A stretch of DNA of 53,305 bases from Caldisericia bacterium. Its GTDB lineage: Bacteria; Caldisericota; Caldisericia; JAAYUI01. Positions 8,946-21,473 of this stretch are shown in pieces. Both the position numbers and the translations under genes were made by a program. The notes under the pieces were generated by a model, which worked only from the letters and a program-made list of their open reading frames with translations, searched no databases and was not told where the DNA came from. The stretch lies in NCBI GenBank assembly GCA_017999835.1, contig JAGNLA010000012.1:1-53305 (forward strand), read 5' to 3'. Within the stretch, counting starts at the first letter, position 1. The number at the start of each line of letters is the position of its first letter.

Positions 8946-8960
8946 GAACGAACCTCGTTC
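8946..8960. promoter_or_regulatory. Inverted repeat GAACGA-ACC-TCGTTC between divergent promoters
   Basis: Perfect 6-base arms with a 3-base centre, located between the -35 elements of the two divergent promoters. This is a classic position for a shared operator. The 9-mer GAACGAACC recurs on the minus strand in the divergent region at 38273-38396. Confidence 0.45.
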
Positions 8961-8989
8961 TTGATTGAAACCCATTTTTAGGCTAAGAT
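8961..8989 (+). promoter_or_regulatory. Putative promoter of PEGA-domain gene
   Basis: TTGATT-N17-TAAGAT, followed by TTGGAGG and the ATG at 9009. Confidence 0.55.
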
Positions 8990-9008
8990 TTCTCCTTGGA
9001 GGTCGCAG

Positions 9009-10859
9009 ATGGACTCTAACAGAACGCTATATCAGAACCCTAAAACTTGGGTGATTTTTTCAGGGCTTGTGTTTGCCCTGTTGATTTTTTTGTTTTTTAC
9101 CACGGCCTCAAAATCTCCAGAACCTACCACTACCTTGGAGGTAGTCACAAAGCCTGAAGGGGCAACAATTTTCTGGGAAGCCGTGGAAAAAGGTCCATCA
9201 CCAATAACCTTGCAATCAAAAGGAAAACTGATAGGTAACCTTGTCATAACAATGAATGGTTATAGGGAGATAAACAGACAAATCTCGCTTGAAGCAGGAA
9301 AGTCACAAAGAATTAGATACGACCTTGAGTTTGAGACGTACATGAAGGTCGAGTCAGATCCAATAGGCGCCAAGATTTACGTTGACGGCAAGTTTTGGGG
9401 TTCAACCCCGATGACTTTTGATGGCCTCATCTCACCAGGCAACCATGAGCTGAGAATCGATGACACTGAATACTGTTTTGGAGAAACAACAAAAAAGATT
9501 GTTCTTGAACAGAGAAAACGTCTCGAGATAAAAGAAAACCTGCCCAAACTGAGTCTTGTTACCATCACTTCAAACCCAAAAGGCGCAACCGTTGAAGCCA
9601 ATGGCAAGGAATGGGGAATAACACCACTGTCAAAGTGTGTCGCACTTGGCAAATACAAAGTGAAGTTTGTAAAAACTGGATTGGTAACAGAAGAGCGAGA
9701 CCTGGAGATAAAGGAAGACTTCAGCTACACGGTCAGACTTTATGACAAGGAACATTACAAGCTCAAAGACTCATACACTGTCTCAGCCGACCAGAAGGAC
9801 GCCACCATAACAGCAATTGCCCTTGCAGCCGGCGAACCTCCCCAGGTTGTCGGCGCTCCCGTCACATTTGACAAGGCATTTTCAATAAACAAAGATGAGA
9901 TGTACAAGAAGTCTGGTTTGGATGGACCACCGTTCGCCTATGTTTTCATCGCCTCTAAGCCAGGCTACTCTCCGGGAGTTATCGAGGTCAATGAGCCTGG
10001 AGAATACAACCTGACGCTAAAAGGCATATCCAGTATTTCAGCCAAGATTCAAGCCAGCCATACCGATTATTCCTCAACGGCATCCCCTTATCCTGATGCT
10101 CGCACAAGCCCTGACGGGAAGTTTACAATCAAGGTCTCAGGTGATGGCAATACTGCATCGCTTACCGATGGAACCACTGAAAAAATGCTATATCTGAAGG
10201 ATCAAAAAGAGGTCTCTGGCAACTCCTTTGCCTGGGCTACAGATTCCTCAGCAGTTTTTTACTTCAGAAACAACAAAGAAGCCCGAGAACTGGTCAGGGT
10301 CAATCTTTCCGACATGAAGGAAATGGTTGTTGATGTCATAAACCTCAAGGACAACCCCTGGACAAAACAGTTTCCATCAGAGTTGCTGTTCAATTGTTTC
10401 AACTCTGTCTGTTACGATTCGGGCATTCTTTATTATTTAGTGCCTGGAAGCGGTCAAAAACAACTCTCGCTATGTGCAAAGCTTGCCTCGGGTGGAACAG
10501 CAAGAAAAATCCTCCAACGCGATATGGTACCCATTGCCGACAAGTATTCCATCTGGATGGACAGCCCAGGTGTACTAAAAATCGGTGGCGTCTTTACAGG
10601 CTCAAAATATTATGAAGGCATCTACAACATTGCCCAGGAGGCGCAGATAAACATGAAGATTCAAACCCCAGAAAAGATCAACATCGGAAACTTCAAAACA
10701 CTCGATTCTGATTTTGTCATGTACGAATCGATGCACTGCATCGATAAGGTTGATGAATTCATGATTGTAGCCGTTCGACTCTACTCAAAACTCGACGGAT
10801 TGTTTATGTACGACACAACATCCGGCTACTTCGAGCTCCACGGGGTGAAGGTGCAGTGA
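9009..10859 (+). CDS. Membrane-anchored protein with three PEGA domains and propeller-like C-terminus
   Basis: 616 residues. A signal anchor (about residues 14-31) is followed by three tandem PEGA beta-sandwich domains at about 39-103, 104-175 and 178-245. Each starts with the hallmark small-residue pattern: TKPEGATIFWE, SDPIGAKIYVDG and SNPKGATVEANG, with GxTP-type strands (GSTPMTF, GITPLSK). Residues about 350-616 look like a degenerate beta-propeller (SPDGKFTIKVSGDGN, FAWATDSSAVFYF). PEGA domains are found in surface and S-layer-associated proteins, so a structural or sensing role outside the membrane is likely; no enzyme motif is seen. The start is supported by GGAGG at -11. The DpnI-like gene follows after 16 bases and is probably cotranscribed. 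Confidence 0.88.
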   Translation: MDSNRTLYQNPKTWVIFSGLVFALLIFLFFTTASKSPEPTTTLEVVTKPEGATIFWEAVEKGPSPITLQSKGKLIGNLVITMNGYREINRQISLEAGKSQRIRYDLEFETYMKVESDPIGAKIYVDGKFWGSTPMTFDGLISPGNHELRIDDTEYCFGETTKKIVLEQRKRLEIKENLPKLSLVTITSNPKGATVEANGKEWGITPLSKCVALGKYKVKFVKTGLVTEERDLEIKEDFSYTVRLYDKEHYKLKDSYTVSADQKDATITAIALAAGEPPQVVGAPVTFDKAFSINKDEMYKKSGLDGPPFAYVFIASKPGYSPGVIEVNEPGEYNLTLKGISSISAKIQASHTDYSSTASPYPDARTSPDGKFTIKVSGDGNTASLTDGTTEKMLYLKDQKEVSGNSFAWATDSSAVFYFRNNKEARELVRVNLSDMKEMVVDVINLKDNPWTKQFPSELLFNCFNSVCYDSGILYYLVPGSGQKQLSLCAKLASGGTARKILQRDMVPIADKYSIWMDSPGVLKIGGVFTGSKYYEGIYNIAQEAQINMKIQTPEKINIGNFKTLDSDFVMYESMHCIDKVDEFMIVAVRLYSKLDGLFMYDTTSGYFELHGVKVQ

Positions 10860-10875
10860 CGGTTACCAATTGTAG

Positions 10876-11643
10876 ATGCAGCTTCGACTAGACTCCTCAT
10901 TAGCAGAAGGCTTTTCCAGTAATGCCCAACGAGCAAGGGTAATAACAGAGGCTTGGGTCTCATCAAATATATATTGCCCCAGGTGCGGGAATTCGAGGCT
11001 GACAAAAGTCAGAAACAATGCACCAGTCAAAGATTTCTGTTGCGAGCAATGTTTCTCGAACTATGAGTTGAAAAGCAAATCATCAAAATTTGCGTCTGAG
11101 ATTCCAGATGGAGCCTACTCAACCTTAATAGAGCAAATTGAAGAAAATAGAAACCCAGATTTCTTGTTTTTGCACTATGACAAACGAAACTTAGATATTT
11201 TGAATATGTTTGTGGTTCCAAAACATTTTCTTACTCCAGATGTAATCAAGCAAAGAAAACCATTATCTGCTAACGCACGACGATCTGGTTGGGTTGGGTG
11301 CAACATTCTTTTGAGCCGAATTCCTGAACAAGGGAGAATTTTTATTGTCAGTGACGGTCGAGTTGTTCCAACACGAGAAGTTCTTGATAAATTCTCGAAG
11401 ATGTCATTCCTAGAAAAGACTGATTCAAAAAACAGAAAGTGGATTCTTGATATTGTTGATTGTGTTAACAGGCTTGGCAAGAAGGAATTTAAGCTTGAAG
11501 AAGTCTATCATTTCGAGAGTGTTTTGGCTGGCCTGCACCCTGATAATAAAAACATTAAGGCTAAAATAAGGCAACAACTGCAGATTCTTCGAGATAAAGG
11601 TTTTCTTCAATTCAATGGCAGTGGTGAATACTTACTTTTATAA
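10876..11643 (+). CDS. dpnI: DpnI-like methyl-directed restriction endonuclease
   Basis: 255 residues, collinear with DpnI of Streptococcus pneumoniae, a type IIM enzyme that cuts G(6mA)TC. From memory of DpnI, key positions coincide in number. The PD-(D/E)XK catalytic residues are D53, E64 and K66 (in PVKDF and YELKSKS). The zinc knuckle cysteines are C34, C37, C56 and C59. Other near-identical stretches are ITEAWV, IKQRKPLSANARRSGW and the C-terminal winged helix IKAKIRQQLQILRDKGF, which reads the methylated site. No methyltransferase or dpnC/dpnD-like neighbour is visible. The gene is AT-rich (18/60 G+C in 11161-11220) next to the more GC-rich ligA (31/60 in 13081-13140), a sign of horizontal acquisition. 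No clear ribosome binding site; the start is supported by alignment to DpnI. Confidence 0.93.
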   Translation: MQLRLDSSLAEGFSSNAQRARVITEAWVSSNIYCPRCGNSRLTKVRNNAPVKDFCCEQCFSNYELKSKSSKFASEIPDGAYSTLIEQIEENRNPDFLFLHYDKRNLDILNMFVVPKHFLTPDVIKQRKPLSANARRSGWVGCNILLSRIPEQGRIFIVSDGRVVPTREVLDKFSKMSFLEKTDSKNRKWILDIVDCVNRLGKKEFKLEEVYHFESVLAGLHPDNKNIKAKIRQQLQILRDKGFLQFNGSGEYLLL

Positions 11644-11645
11644 TA

Positions 11646-15399
<3,754 letters not shown>

Positions 15400-15400
<1 letters not shown>

Positions 15401-16248
15401 CAATCGCTCCAGTGGAAGACCGAGGTCAGCACCTTGTAGAAGTCTTTATTGTTGAGACGAATGAGCAAACCATCATAAGGGCAGCGCGAAATGATTGCCT
15501 TATCGTGAGAAACCAGAGGAGTGACTATTTGGCCATCAGCAAAACAGCCATAAGTGCCTTGAGGCATTTCAAACTCAAGGGTTATGCGTTTTGAAGATGG
15601 GACAATTATCGGTCTCTGATTGAAATCGTGGGAGCAGATTGGAGTAATACAGACTGCGTCTGTCTTTGGATCTATAATGGGACCACCGGCTGCAAGCGCG
15701 TACGCGGTTGAACCAGTGGGGGTGTTAACGATGATGCCATCGGCTCTGGTGCGTCCAAGCCTCTGGTTGTCCACATAGATTATTGTGGTGATTATGCGCG
15801 ATGTCATGTCACGGTAGAAATAAATGTCGTTTAAGGCATAGATGGTCTTAAGGACTTCGCCTGTACGAAGAAGCTCTCCCTTGAGCATCAGGCGCCTTTC
15901 GATTTGGAAGTCACCTGCAATTACACGCTCGAAAGCTCCCTGGAACTCGGTTTTTTCGACTTCTGTAAGATAGCCGAGATTGCCTAGGTTTACTCCGAGT
16001 ACTGGGATTCCCTGTGGCGAGCCATATTCGACTGAGCGAAGAAGCGTCCCGTCGCCGCCAAATGACAACAGTGCATCGCAGCCGTTAGGAAAATCCTCGC
16101 ATTCTGGTATGTCCAGACCATGAACAAGCTCAGGCCGTTTTGGAAGACATGCCTCTATGCCTCTGGTTTTAAGCCAGTTTGCAGCTTCCTGAGATGTTCG
16201 AAGCGTGTAGTCGTCTGTCTTCCAAAACACTATGCCTATTTTTTTCAT
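15400..16248 (-). CDS. nadK: NAD kinase
   Basis: ATP-dependent phosphorylation of NAD+ to NADP+ (PpnK family). The GGDGT motif lies at residues 64-68, the NLGNLGYLTEV segment near 88-98, and the TGSTAYALAAGGPI glycine-rich motif near 177-190. 282 residues, typical of bacterial enzymes. The start codon overlaps the folD stop (ATGA), and the end overlaps the recN start. The ribosome binding site is weak, so translation probably depends on coupling to folD. NADP(H) supply fits beside FolD, whose dehydrogenase often uses NADP+. Confidence 0.97.
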
Positions 16249-17099
16249 TTTATGCCGGCTTTTACCTCAGCTGATGTAAGAGTGTTGTGAATAAGCATGG
16301 TTATGGTCATCGGACCGACCCCACGCGGTACAGGTGATATCGCTTTAACAATATCCTTAACTGCGTCGAAGTCAACATCCCCTACCTGGGTACCGTCTGG
16401 AAGTTTGTTGGTTCCAACATCAACAACCCATGCGCCTGGCTTGACCCAGTCTTTTTTGACCATCTGTGTTCTGCCTACTGCTGCAACAAGGATGTCGGCC
16501 TGTCTGCAAACCTCAGGGAGGTTGGTGGTTTTTGAGTGGCAAATGGTTACCGTGCAGTGCTTCTGGAGAAGGAGGAGTGCAACCGGCTTGCCGACGATGT
16601 TTGAACGACCAATTACAACGGCATGTTTTCCGGTAAATTCACAACCAAAATGCTCAAGAAGTTTGATTATTCCATAAGGGGTGGCTGGCATGAAAACCGG
16701 ATTGCCGATGGTCAGGTGACCAACGTTGATTGGGTGGAAGCAGTCTACGTCCTTGTCAGGGGAGATGGTTTCGAGGATGAGCTGCTCGTTGATGTGTTTT
16801 GGCAGGGGGAGCTGGGTGAGAATGCCTGAGACTGTCGGGTCGGCGTTGAGTTTGTTGATGAGGTCGAGAAGCTCAGCCTGGGTTGTGGTCTCCGGGAGCT
16901 TTATTGTGTCTGAGTCAATGCCAAGCTTTATGCAGCGTTTGCCCTTCATGTTTACATATGTTTCCGAGGCCGGGTCGTTGCCAACCAGTATTACGATAAG
17001 CTTTGCTGGTTTGCCCATGTCACGGAGTTTTTTGGCTCTTTCGGTGAACTCTATGTCCATTTCGGACGCAAGTTTTTTTCCGTCAAGAAGGATTTCCAT
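16245..17099 (-). CDS. folD: Methylenetetrahydrofolate dehydrogenase / methenyltetrahydrofolate cyclohydrolase FolD
   Basis: Interconverts 5,10-methylene-, methenyl- and 10-formyl-tetrahydrofolate. 284 residues. The active-site SETYVNMK segment carries the conserved Tyr48 and catalytic Lys52. QLPLPKHIN and the Rossmann motif VIGRSNIVGKPVALLLL are intact, as is the C-terminal PVPRGVGPMTITMLI. AAGGAGAC precedes the ATG by several bases. It lies 17 bases after fhs, and the two enzymes act consecutively in one-carbon metabolism. Confidence 0.98.
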   Translation of the reverse strand: MEILLDGKKLASEMDIEFTERAKKLRDMGKPAKLIVILVGNDPASETYVNMKGKRCIKLGIDSDTIKLPETTTQAELLDLINKLNADPTVSGILTQLPLPKHINEQLILETISPDKDVDCFHPINVGHLTIGNPVFMPATPYGIIKLLEHFGCEFTGKHAVVIGRSNIVGKPVALLLLQKHCTVTICHSKTTNLPEVCRQADILVAAVGRTQMVKKDWVKPGAWVVDVGTNKLPDGTQVGDVDFDAVKDIVKAISPVPRGVGPMTITMLIHNTLTSAEVKAGIK

Positions 17100-17116
17100 T
17101 TGTTTGTCTCCTTAGA

Positions 17117-18748
17117 TCAGATAATTCCAGTGATGACGCCGTTTTCGTCAACATCGATGCCTTCAGCCGACGGTGCCTTCGAAAGGCCTGGCATGAGCAT
17201 GATGTCGCCACAAACTGCAACAACAAATCCAGCACCAGCTGATACCTTGACCTCGCGAACAGTGACATCGAAACCTGTTGGTGCTCCCAGAAGGTCTTTG
17301 TTGTCGCTGAAGCTGTACTGGGTCTTTGCCATACAGACTGGAAGGTTGCCAAACCCAAGCTCTTCAATCTTTTTGATGTCCGAGTTTGCTCTGGATGTGA
17401 ACTTGACAGCGTTTGCCCTGTAAACTTCCTTGGCAACTGTTTCAATTTTTGTCTTTATCGGAGCTGAATAATCCTGGAGTGGATGGTAGGTGTTTGGATT
17501 GTTGGCGATACCGTTTACGACCGCATTGGCCAGTTCAATGGCGCCCTGCCCACCGTGTTCATAGTTGCTGATGACTGCGGCCTGAACGCCAAGAGCGGCG
17601 GCCATGTCGCGGATCATGTTCAGTTCGGCTTCGTCGTCGGTTGGGAATCTGTTGACTGCAACCTGCGGGACGATTCCGTATTTCTTGATGTTTTCTATGT
17701 GACGGGCGAGGTTTGCAAAGCCTTCCTTAATGGCTGGAACGTTTGGCTGTGCAACTTCCTTTTGGCCAACGCCACCGTTGTACTTGAGCGCTCTTGTCGA
17801 GGCAACGATGACAACTGTGTCTGGCTTGAGGTTCTTTGACGGGCCGACGATGTCGAGGAACTTTTCGCAGCCAAGGTCAGCGCCGAAGCCTGTTTCCTGG
17901 ATGACGTAGTCGCCAAGGGAGAGGGCAAGTCTGGTCGCCACGACTGTGTTTGTGCCATGAGCGATGTTGGCAAATGGGCCGCCGTGGATGAATGTTGGTG
18001 TGCCTTCGAGCGTTTGGCAGAGGTTTGGCTTGATTGCTTCAGCCATGAGGGCTGTCATTGCGCCTGCAACCTTGAGGTCTTTTGGCGTTATTGGCTTGCC
18101 ATCATACGTATAGGCGCAGATGATGCGTCCAAGGCGTTCTTTGAGATCCATGAGATTATCGGAAAGGCAGAGGATGGCCATGATTTCAGAGGCGACTGAG
18201 ATGTAGAATCCATCATCCCTGATTACGCCGTTGCCGTCGCCCATGCCAACGATGACTTCTCTGAGAGCCCTGTCGTTTAGGTCAACGCAGCGTTTCCATG
18301 GGATCTGGTGCGTATCGATTTTTGGTTCACGGTCAAACTTGATCCAGTTGTCAATTATTGAAGCAAGAAGATTGTTTGTTGTTGTTACTGCGTGAATGTC
18401 GCCGTTGAAATGAAGATTGATGTCTGTTGACGGGACGACTTTTGAGAGTCCTCCACCGATTGCGCCGCCTTTAACGCCCATGCATGGGCCAAGGGATGGC
18501 TCACGAAGGCAGATAACGGCATTTTTGCCGATGGATCTGAGCGCGTCGCCAAGTCCGATGCAGGTTGTGGTCTTGCCTTCACCAAACGGAGTTGGATTGA
18601 TGGCTGTGACGATGACAAGCTTGCCCTTGCGTTCCTTGGAGAGTCTTTTTACTGCTTCGGTCGAGATTTTTGCCTTGAATTTGCCAAAAAACTCGAGGTC
18701 GTCAACTGTTAAACCGATCTTGTCTGCAATTTCCTGAATAGGTCTCAT
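17117..18748 (-). CDS. fhs: Formate--tetrahydrofolate ligase
   Basis: ATP-dependent synthesis of 10-formyl-tetrahydrofolate from formate. 543 residues, standard length. P-loop TPFGEGKTTT at about 53-62, PSLGPCMGVKGGAIGGG near 105-120, and GGPFANIAHG, FGADLGCEKF and FPTDDEAEL further on are all family hallmarks. CAGGAGAAAA precedes the ATG. With folD directly downstream it forms the methyl-branch pair used in acetogens, in purine and glycine anaerobic metabolism and in formate assimilation. The sequence alone does not show which pathway runs here. Confidence 0.98.
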   Translation of the reverse strand: MRPIQEIADKIGLTVDDLEFFGKFKAKISTEAVKRLSKERKGKLVIVTAINPTPFGEGKTTTCIGLGDALRSIGKNAVICLREPSLGPCMGVKGGAIGGGLSKVVPSTDINLHFNGDIHAVTTTNNLLASIIDNWIKFDREPKIDTHQIPWKRCVDLNDRALREVIVGMGDGNGVIRDDGFYISVASEIMAILCLSDNLMDLKERLGRIICAYTYDGKPITPKDLKVAGAMTALMAEAIKPNLCQTLEGTPTFIHGGPFANIAHGTNTVVATRLALSLGDYVIQETGFGADLGCEKFLDIVGPSKNLKPDTVVIVASTRALKYNGGVGQKEVAQPNVPAIKEGFANLARHIENIKKYGIVPQVAVNRFPTDDEAELNMIRDMAAALGVQAAVISNYEHGGQGAIELANAVVNGIANNPNTYHPLQDYSAPIKTKIETVAKEVYRANAVKFTSRANSDIKKIEELGFGNLPVCMAKTQYSFSDNKDLLGAPTGFDVTVREVKVSAGAGFVVAVCGDIMLMPGLSKAPSAEGIDVDENGVITGII

Positions 18749-18760
18749 TTTTCTCCTGTA

Positions 18761-19114
18761 TTAGAATTGGATAAAAATCATCCAAATAATCCCGAATGCG
18801 AGTAGGTTGAGTATCGCGTTAATGGCAATGTATGTGCCCCAGATCATCCATTTTTTTGATTCTTCAGTTTTCCACCAGAACGAGAACATGAAAAAAAGTG
18901 CAAGGTTTGCAACGATGATCCAAATCCAGATTTGGTACGGCCAGAAGAGACCAAGAATCATTGCAAAAAGTGTCGTGAACAGTCCAACGTTGACGTTTGT
19001 TGTTGAAGTGGGCTGATGCTTTTGAATCAGGCCTGTAAGGAATCCTGAAAGGAAAGGCAGAGCCATTCCACAAATCAACCAGAAAAGATGTATCCAGAAT
19101 GAGAAAAATACCAT
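18761..19114 (-). CDS. Small polytopic membrane protein, unknown function
   Basis: 117 residues with about four hydrophobic helices rich in Trp and Phe (for example FWLICGMALPFLSGFLTGLI and IWIWIIVANLALFFMFSFWW). Not recognised as a known family. Only two bases separate its ATG from the stop codon of the upstream lipoprotein gene, and its AAGGAGGC site overlaps the end of that gene. The two products are likely made together and may form a complex. fhs follows after 12 bases. Confidence 0.8.
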   Translation of the reverse strand: MVFFSFWIHLFWLICGMALPFLSGFLTGLIQKHQPTSTTNVNVGLFTTLFAMILGLFWPYQIWIWIIVANLALFFMFSFWWKTEESKKWMIWGTYIAINAILNLLAFGIIWMIFIQF

Positions 19115-19116
19115 AT

Positions 19117-20703
19117 TTACGCCTCCTTGTGGGTTAGATCATCGATTGTGACAGGGCAGGCTTTGAGAGCCAGACCCATGATTTTTTTCCAGTTCATTAT
19201 GACAAGCACGCCAATGGCAATCAGGACGCCTGTTGATAGCAGGGCTTCAACGATAGGCTGGGCAAAACCGAATGTCATTCTCATTGTTATGATTGGTTTT
19301 CCGATTGTCATGATGATTATTGACTGGTTGGCATAAAGCTGCGCAAAGTCGATAATTATTTTTAAACCGATTGCCCCGATTGCAGCAAGCCAGAGAGTCG
19401 ATGGCTTGACTGCTTCTTTTTGTCTGATAACCCAAAGAAAAACTATCAGCACAGCAAATGTACCAAGGCAGGCACAGATCATGTTGATGACGGATGTGCC
19501 GATGTCAAGCATGGCAAGATTGGAGCTTGGATACTGGCCAGGTATTGTCATGGTGGCGTAACCAGGGACAAATGAGCCATTTTTGTTGGAGATGTCCATA
19601 AGACCACTCAAACCGGCCAGAAGTGGGTTGACGAAAATGAATCCATAGACGAAAGCCACAAGTTCAGTTGGAGAACATTTCTTGACCTCTGAGATGAATC
19701 TCGAGAAGTACATCATCAGCACGCCAATTATTGACATTGAGACTGTGTTGATGATACCCGCAATCAAGCCTGAATATGAACCGACGAGGTTAGGAATAAA
19801 ATTTGAGACAATGTAGTTGATGACGATGTTGACAAAGAATGTGGCAATCAACCAGAACAAACCACCCCAGACCATGATTCTCCTGTCCTTCGACTTGATC
19901 ATCAAATAAAGGGCTATGCCAACAAGAACCATCAGCGATGGTTTGACGAAAGCCATAAAGTCGATCGGTTTTTCGTCGTAAATGTAACCTGAAACCGACC
20001 CAGTGGCTTCTTTTGTTTCTATGATGGCTGTGTAGATGCCTTTTTTTGCAGGTTTTTCCCAGAAATTCAACGCAGGAGCAGGAGTTTTTTCAGATGTAGT
20101 TAGTCTTGTATTCTGAATTTCAATGCCGTCTGGGTCAATGATTTTGGCCAGAAAGATGCCTTTGCTGTCCGGTGTTGACATGGCTGCCAGATAAAATCCC
20201 AGCTCTTTGTTGGTGTCCGTTACATCAGCTGAAATCTTGACTGCCGTTCCTGAGAAATTGGTGATGTAGGCTGAGTTTTGCATTGATGTGATCTCAAGCT
20301 TACCCGTTGCGTCTGAGCCAATGATTTTTATTGTGTAAGTTCCGGGGTCGTCCATGACCTTGTTGAAGCTGTAGAATCCCCAGTTGTATTTGAGTGGCTC
20401 TGGAACTGGCTTCTTGTGCATGTAGGTGTCATTTGCCTGAACGGTGTCCCTGAAGACTTCTTTGCCTGACGGATCATCGATGGTCACTTCAAGCTTTCCT
20501 TCAGATTTCTCAAAGCCTATGCCAAGAATTACTGGGAGTTTCGGGCTTGGGATGGAAGTTGCCAGACTGGTGATTTCGCCTGTTTTCTTCTCAAAGGAGA
20601 CAGAAACAAAGGGGTTCATGTCTTTGTCTGCTATCTTAACGCTACAACCTGCAAGCATCAAAGCGATGCAGATCAGTCCAGCAATAGAAACAAATTTCCT
20701 CAT
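19117..20703 (-). CDS. Lipoprotein with extracytoplasmic domain and polytopic membrane C-terminus
   Basis: 528 residues. The signal peptide ends in a lipobox LAGC with C20 as the lipidation site. Residues about 21-245 form a beta-rich extracytoplasmic region with two similar halves (each runs through phrases like DPSGKEVFRD and DPDGIEIQNT toward PGTYTIKI and KGIYTAII), perhaps two jellyroll or Ig-like domains. Residues about 250-520 contain about seven membrane helices. A lipobox on a polytopic protein is unusual. It is the first gene of the long operon running to ligA. It has no ribosome binding site, but a promoter whose -10 ends seven bases before the ATG, which suggests a leaderless transcript. 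Function unknown. Confidence 0.82.
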   Translation of the reverse strand: MRKFVSIAGLICIALMLAGCSVKIADKDMNPFVSVSFEKKTGEITSLATSIPSPKLPVILGIGFEKSEGKLEVTIDDPSGKEVFRDTVQANDTYMHKKPVPEPLKYNWGFYSFNKVMDDPGTYTIKIIGSDATGKLEITSMQNSAYITNFSGTAVKISADVTDTNKELGFYLAAMSTPDSKGIFLAKIIDPDGIEIQNTRLTTSEKTPAPALNFWEKPAKKGIYTAIIETKEATGSVSGYIYDEKPIDFMAFVKPSLMVLVGIALYLMIKSKDRRIMVWGGLFWLIATFFVNIVINYIVSNFIPNLVGSYSGLIAGIINTVSMSIIGVLMMYFSRFISEVKKCSPTELVAFVYGFIFVNPLLAGLSGLMDISNKNGSFVPGYATMTIPGQYPSSNLAMLDIGTSVINMICACLGTFAVLIVFLWVIRQKEAVKPSTLWLAAIGAIGLKIIIDFAQLYANQSIIIMTIGKPIITMRMTFGFAQPIVEALLSTGVLIAIGVLVIMNWKKIMGLALKACPVTIDDLTHKEA

Positions 20704-20710
20704 GATACCA

Positions 20711-20738
20711 ATTCTAGAAAACTAAAAGATTAAAACAA
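20711..20738 (-). promoter_or_regulatory. Putative leaderless promoter of the fhs-folD-nadK-recN-ligA operon
   Basis: Minus strand TTGTTT-N16-TAGAAT. The -10 ends seven bases before the ATG at 20703, which places the expected transcription start at or next to the start codon. Confidence 0.5.
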
Positions 20739-20842
20739 TGTCAGTTTGGGTTATATGGGTATTGTGACATGATACGAATGAAATTTCGCTCCAAAGTGGT
20801 TTTTGATGGGCAAACGAAAAGTGATTTAATTAAAAAATCATA

Positions 20843-20863
20843 AACTGATAAATGTTATCAGTT
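20843..20863 (-). terminator. Terminator hairpin after PAS gene
   Basis: Perfect 9-base arms AACTGATAA/TTATCAGTT with a 3-base loop. On the minus strand it is followed by TATGATTTTTT. The stem is AT-rich, so it may be weak. Confidence 0.6.
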
Positions 20864-20893
20864 ATCGAAGAAAATTAGATATGAGCGAACTGC

Positions 20894-21226
20894 TCAGCTT
20901 GCTCTTTTGAAATGTGGCATGTCAAACGGAATCTCAAAGGAGAGCTCGATGAGTCCTGAATAAACGCCATCGATATACCAAGGTGCCTGATAAATAATCT
21001 TCTTTTTACCGTTTTTCTCGATGGTATAGACGTTTGTGCCTTCTGTGGCAAGCAGTTCACGGAGTTTGGTTCTGGCTGGTTCGTGGTGACAGTCAAGAAC
21101 GTTTGAGCCTGTGTAGTCGCCTGAAAACGTGCTTTTTGCTTTCAGGTTCATCTTTATGATCTCGCCTTTAAGGTCACAGATGGTGACGGATCCTGGGATT
21201 GTTTCAAGGTAATCTAGTTCGTTCAT
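20894..21226 (-). CDS. Single PAS-domain protein
   Basis: About 110 residues, nearly all one PAS fold: ETIPGSVTICDLKGEIIKMN, then a central helix region (SNVLDCHHEPARTKLRELL) and the closing sheet KKKIIYQAPWYIDGVYSGLI. No output domain, so it probably senses a small ligand or redox state and signals through a partner. Start at 21226 is chosen over an in-frame TTG at 21262 because the latter falls inside the -35 element. AGGAAAC precedes the ATG, but the -10 is so close that the transcript may be leaderless. It is divergent from the protease operon at 21510. Confidence 0.75.
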   Translation of the reverse strand: MNELDYLETIPGSVTICDLKGEIIKMNLKAKSTFSGDYTGSNVLDCHHEPARTKLRELLATEGTNVYTIEKNGKKKIIYQAPWYIDGVYSGLIELSFEIPFDMPHFKRAS

Positions 21227-21233
21227 GTTTCCT

Positions 21234-21262
21234 ATTGTGCATATTTTGAAAACATTTTTCAA
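21234..21262 (-). promoter_or_regulatory. Promoter of PAS gene with overlapping inverted repeat
   Basis: Minus strand TTGAAA-N17-CACAAT, with the -10 ending seven bases before the ATG. A perfect inverted repeat TTGAAAA-CAT-TTTTCAA (21246-21262) covers the -35 element and is operator-like. Confidence 0.5.
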
Positions 21263-21473
21263 GTGGTCATTAGTTTTGCAATGTAGATATCAGTGGTCTA
21301 TTGAAATCAAAAGTTTACAAAAGAACATAAAACATGTCAAAATATCTCTAAAATATATATTTATCGATTTGAAATGATATTTGATGATGTTTGAACGAAT
21401 GCCAACAAACATAGAAACGGTAGATATTATTTGGTGGGACGTTAAAGATTTTTAGCAACAGTCTGGGTTAGTA

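Noticed and set aside
8946-8960. LexA-type SOS box
   Set aside because: GAAC and GTTC are present, but with three or seven bases between them, not the four of the Gram-positive LexA site.
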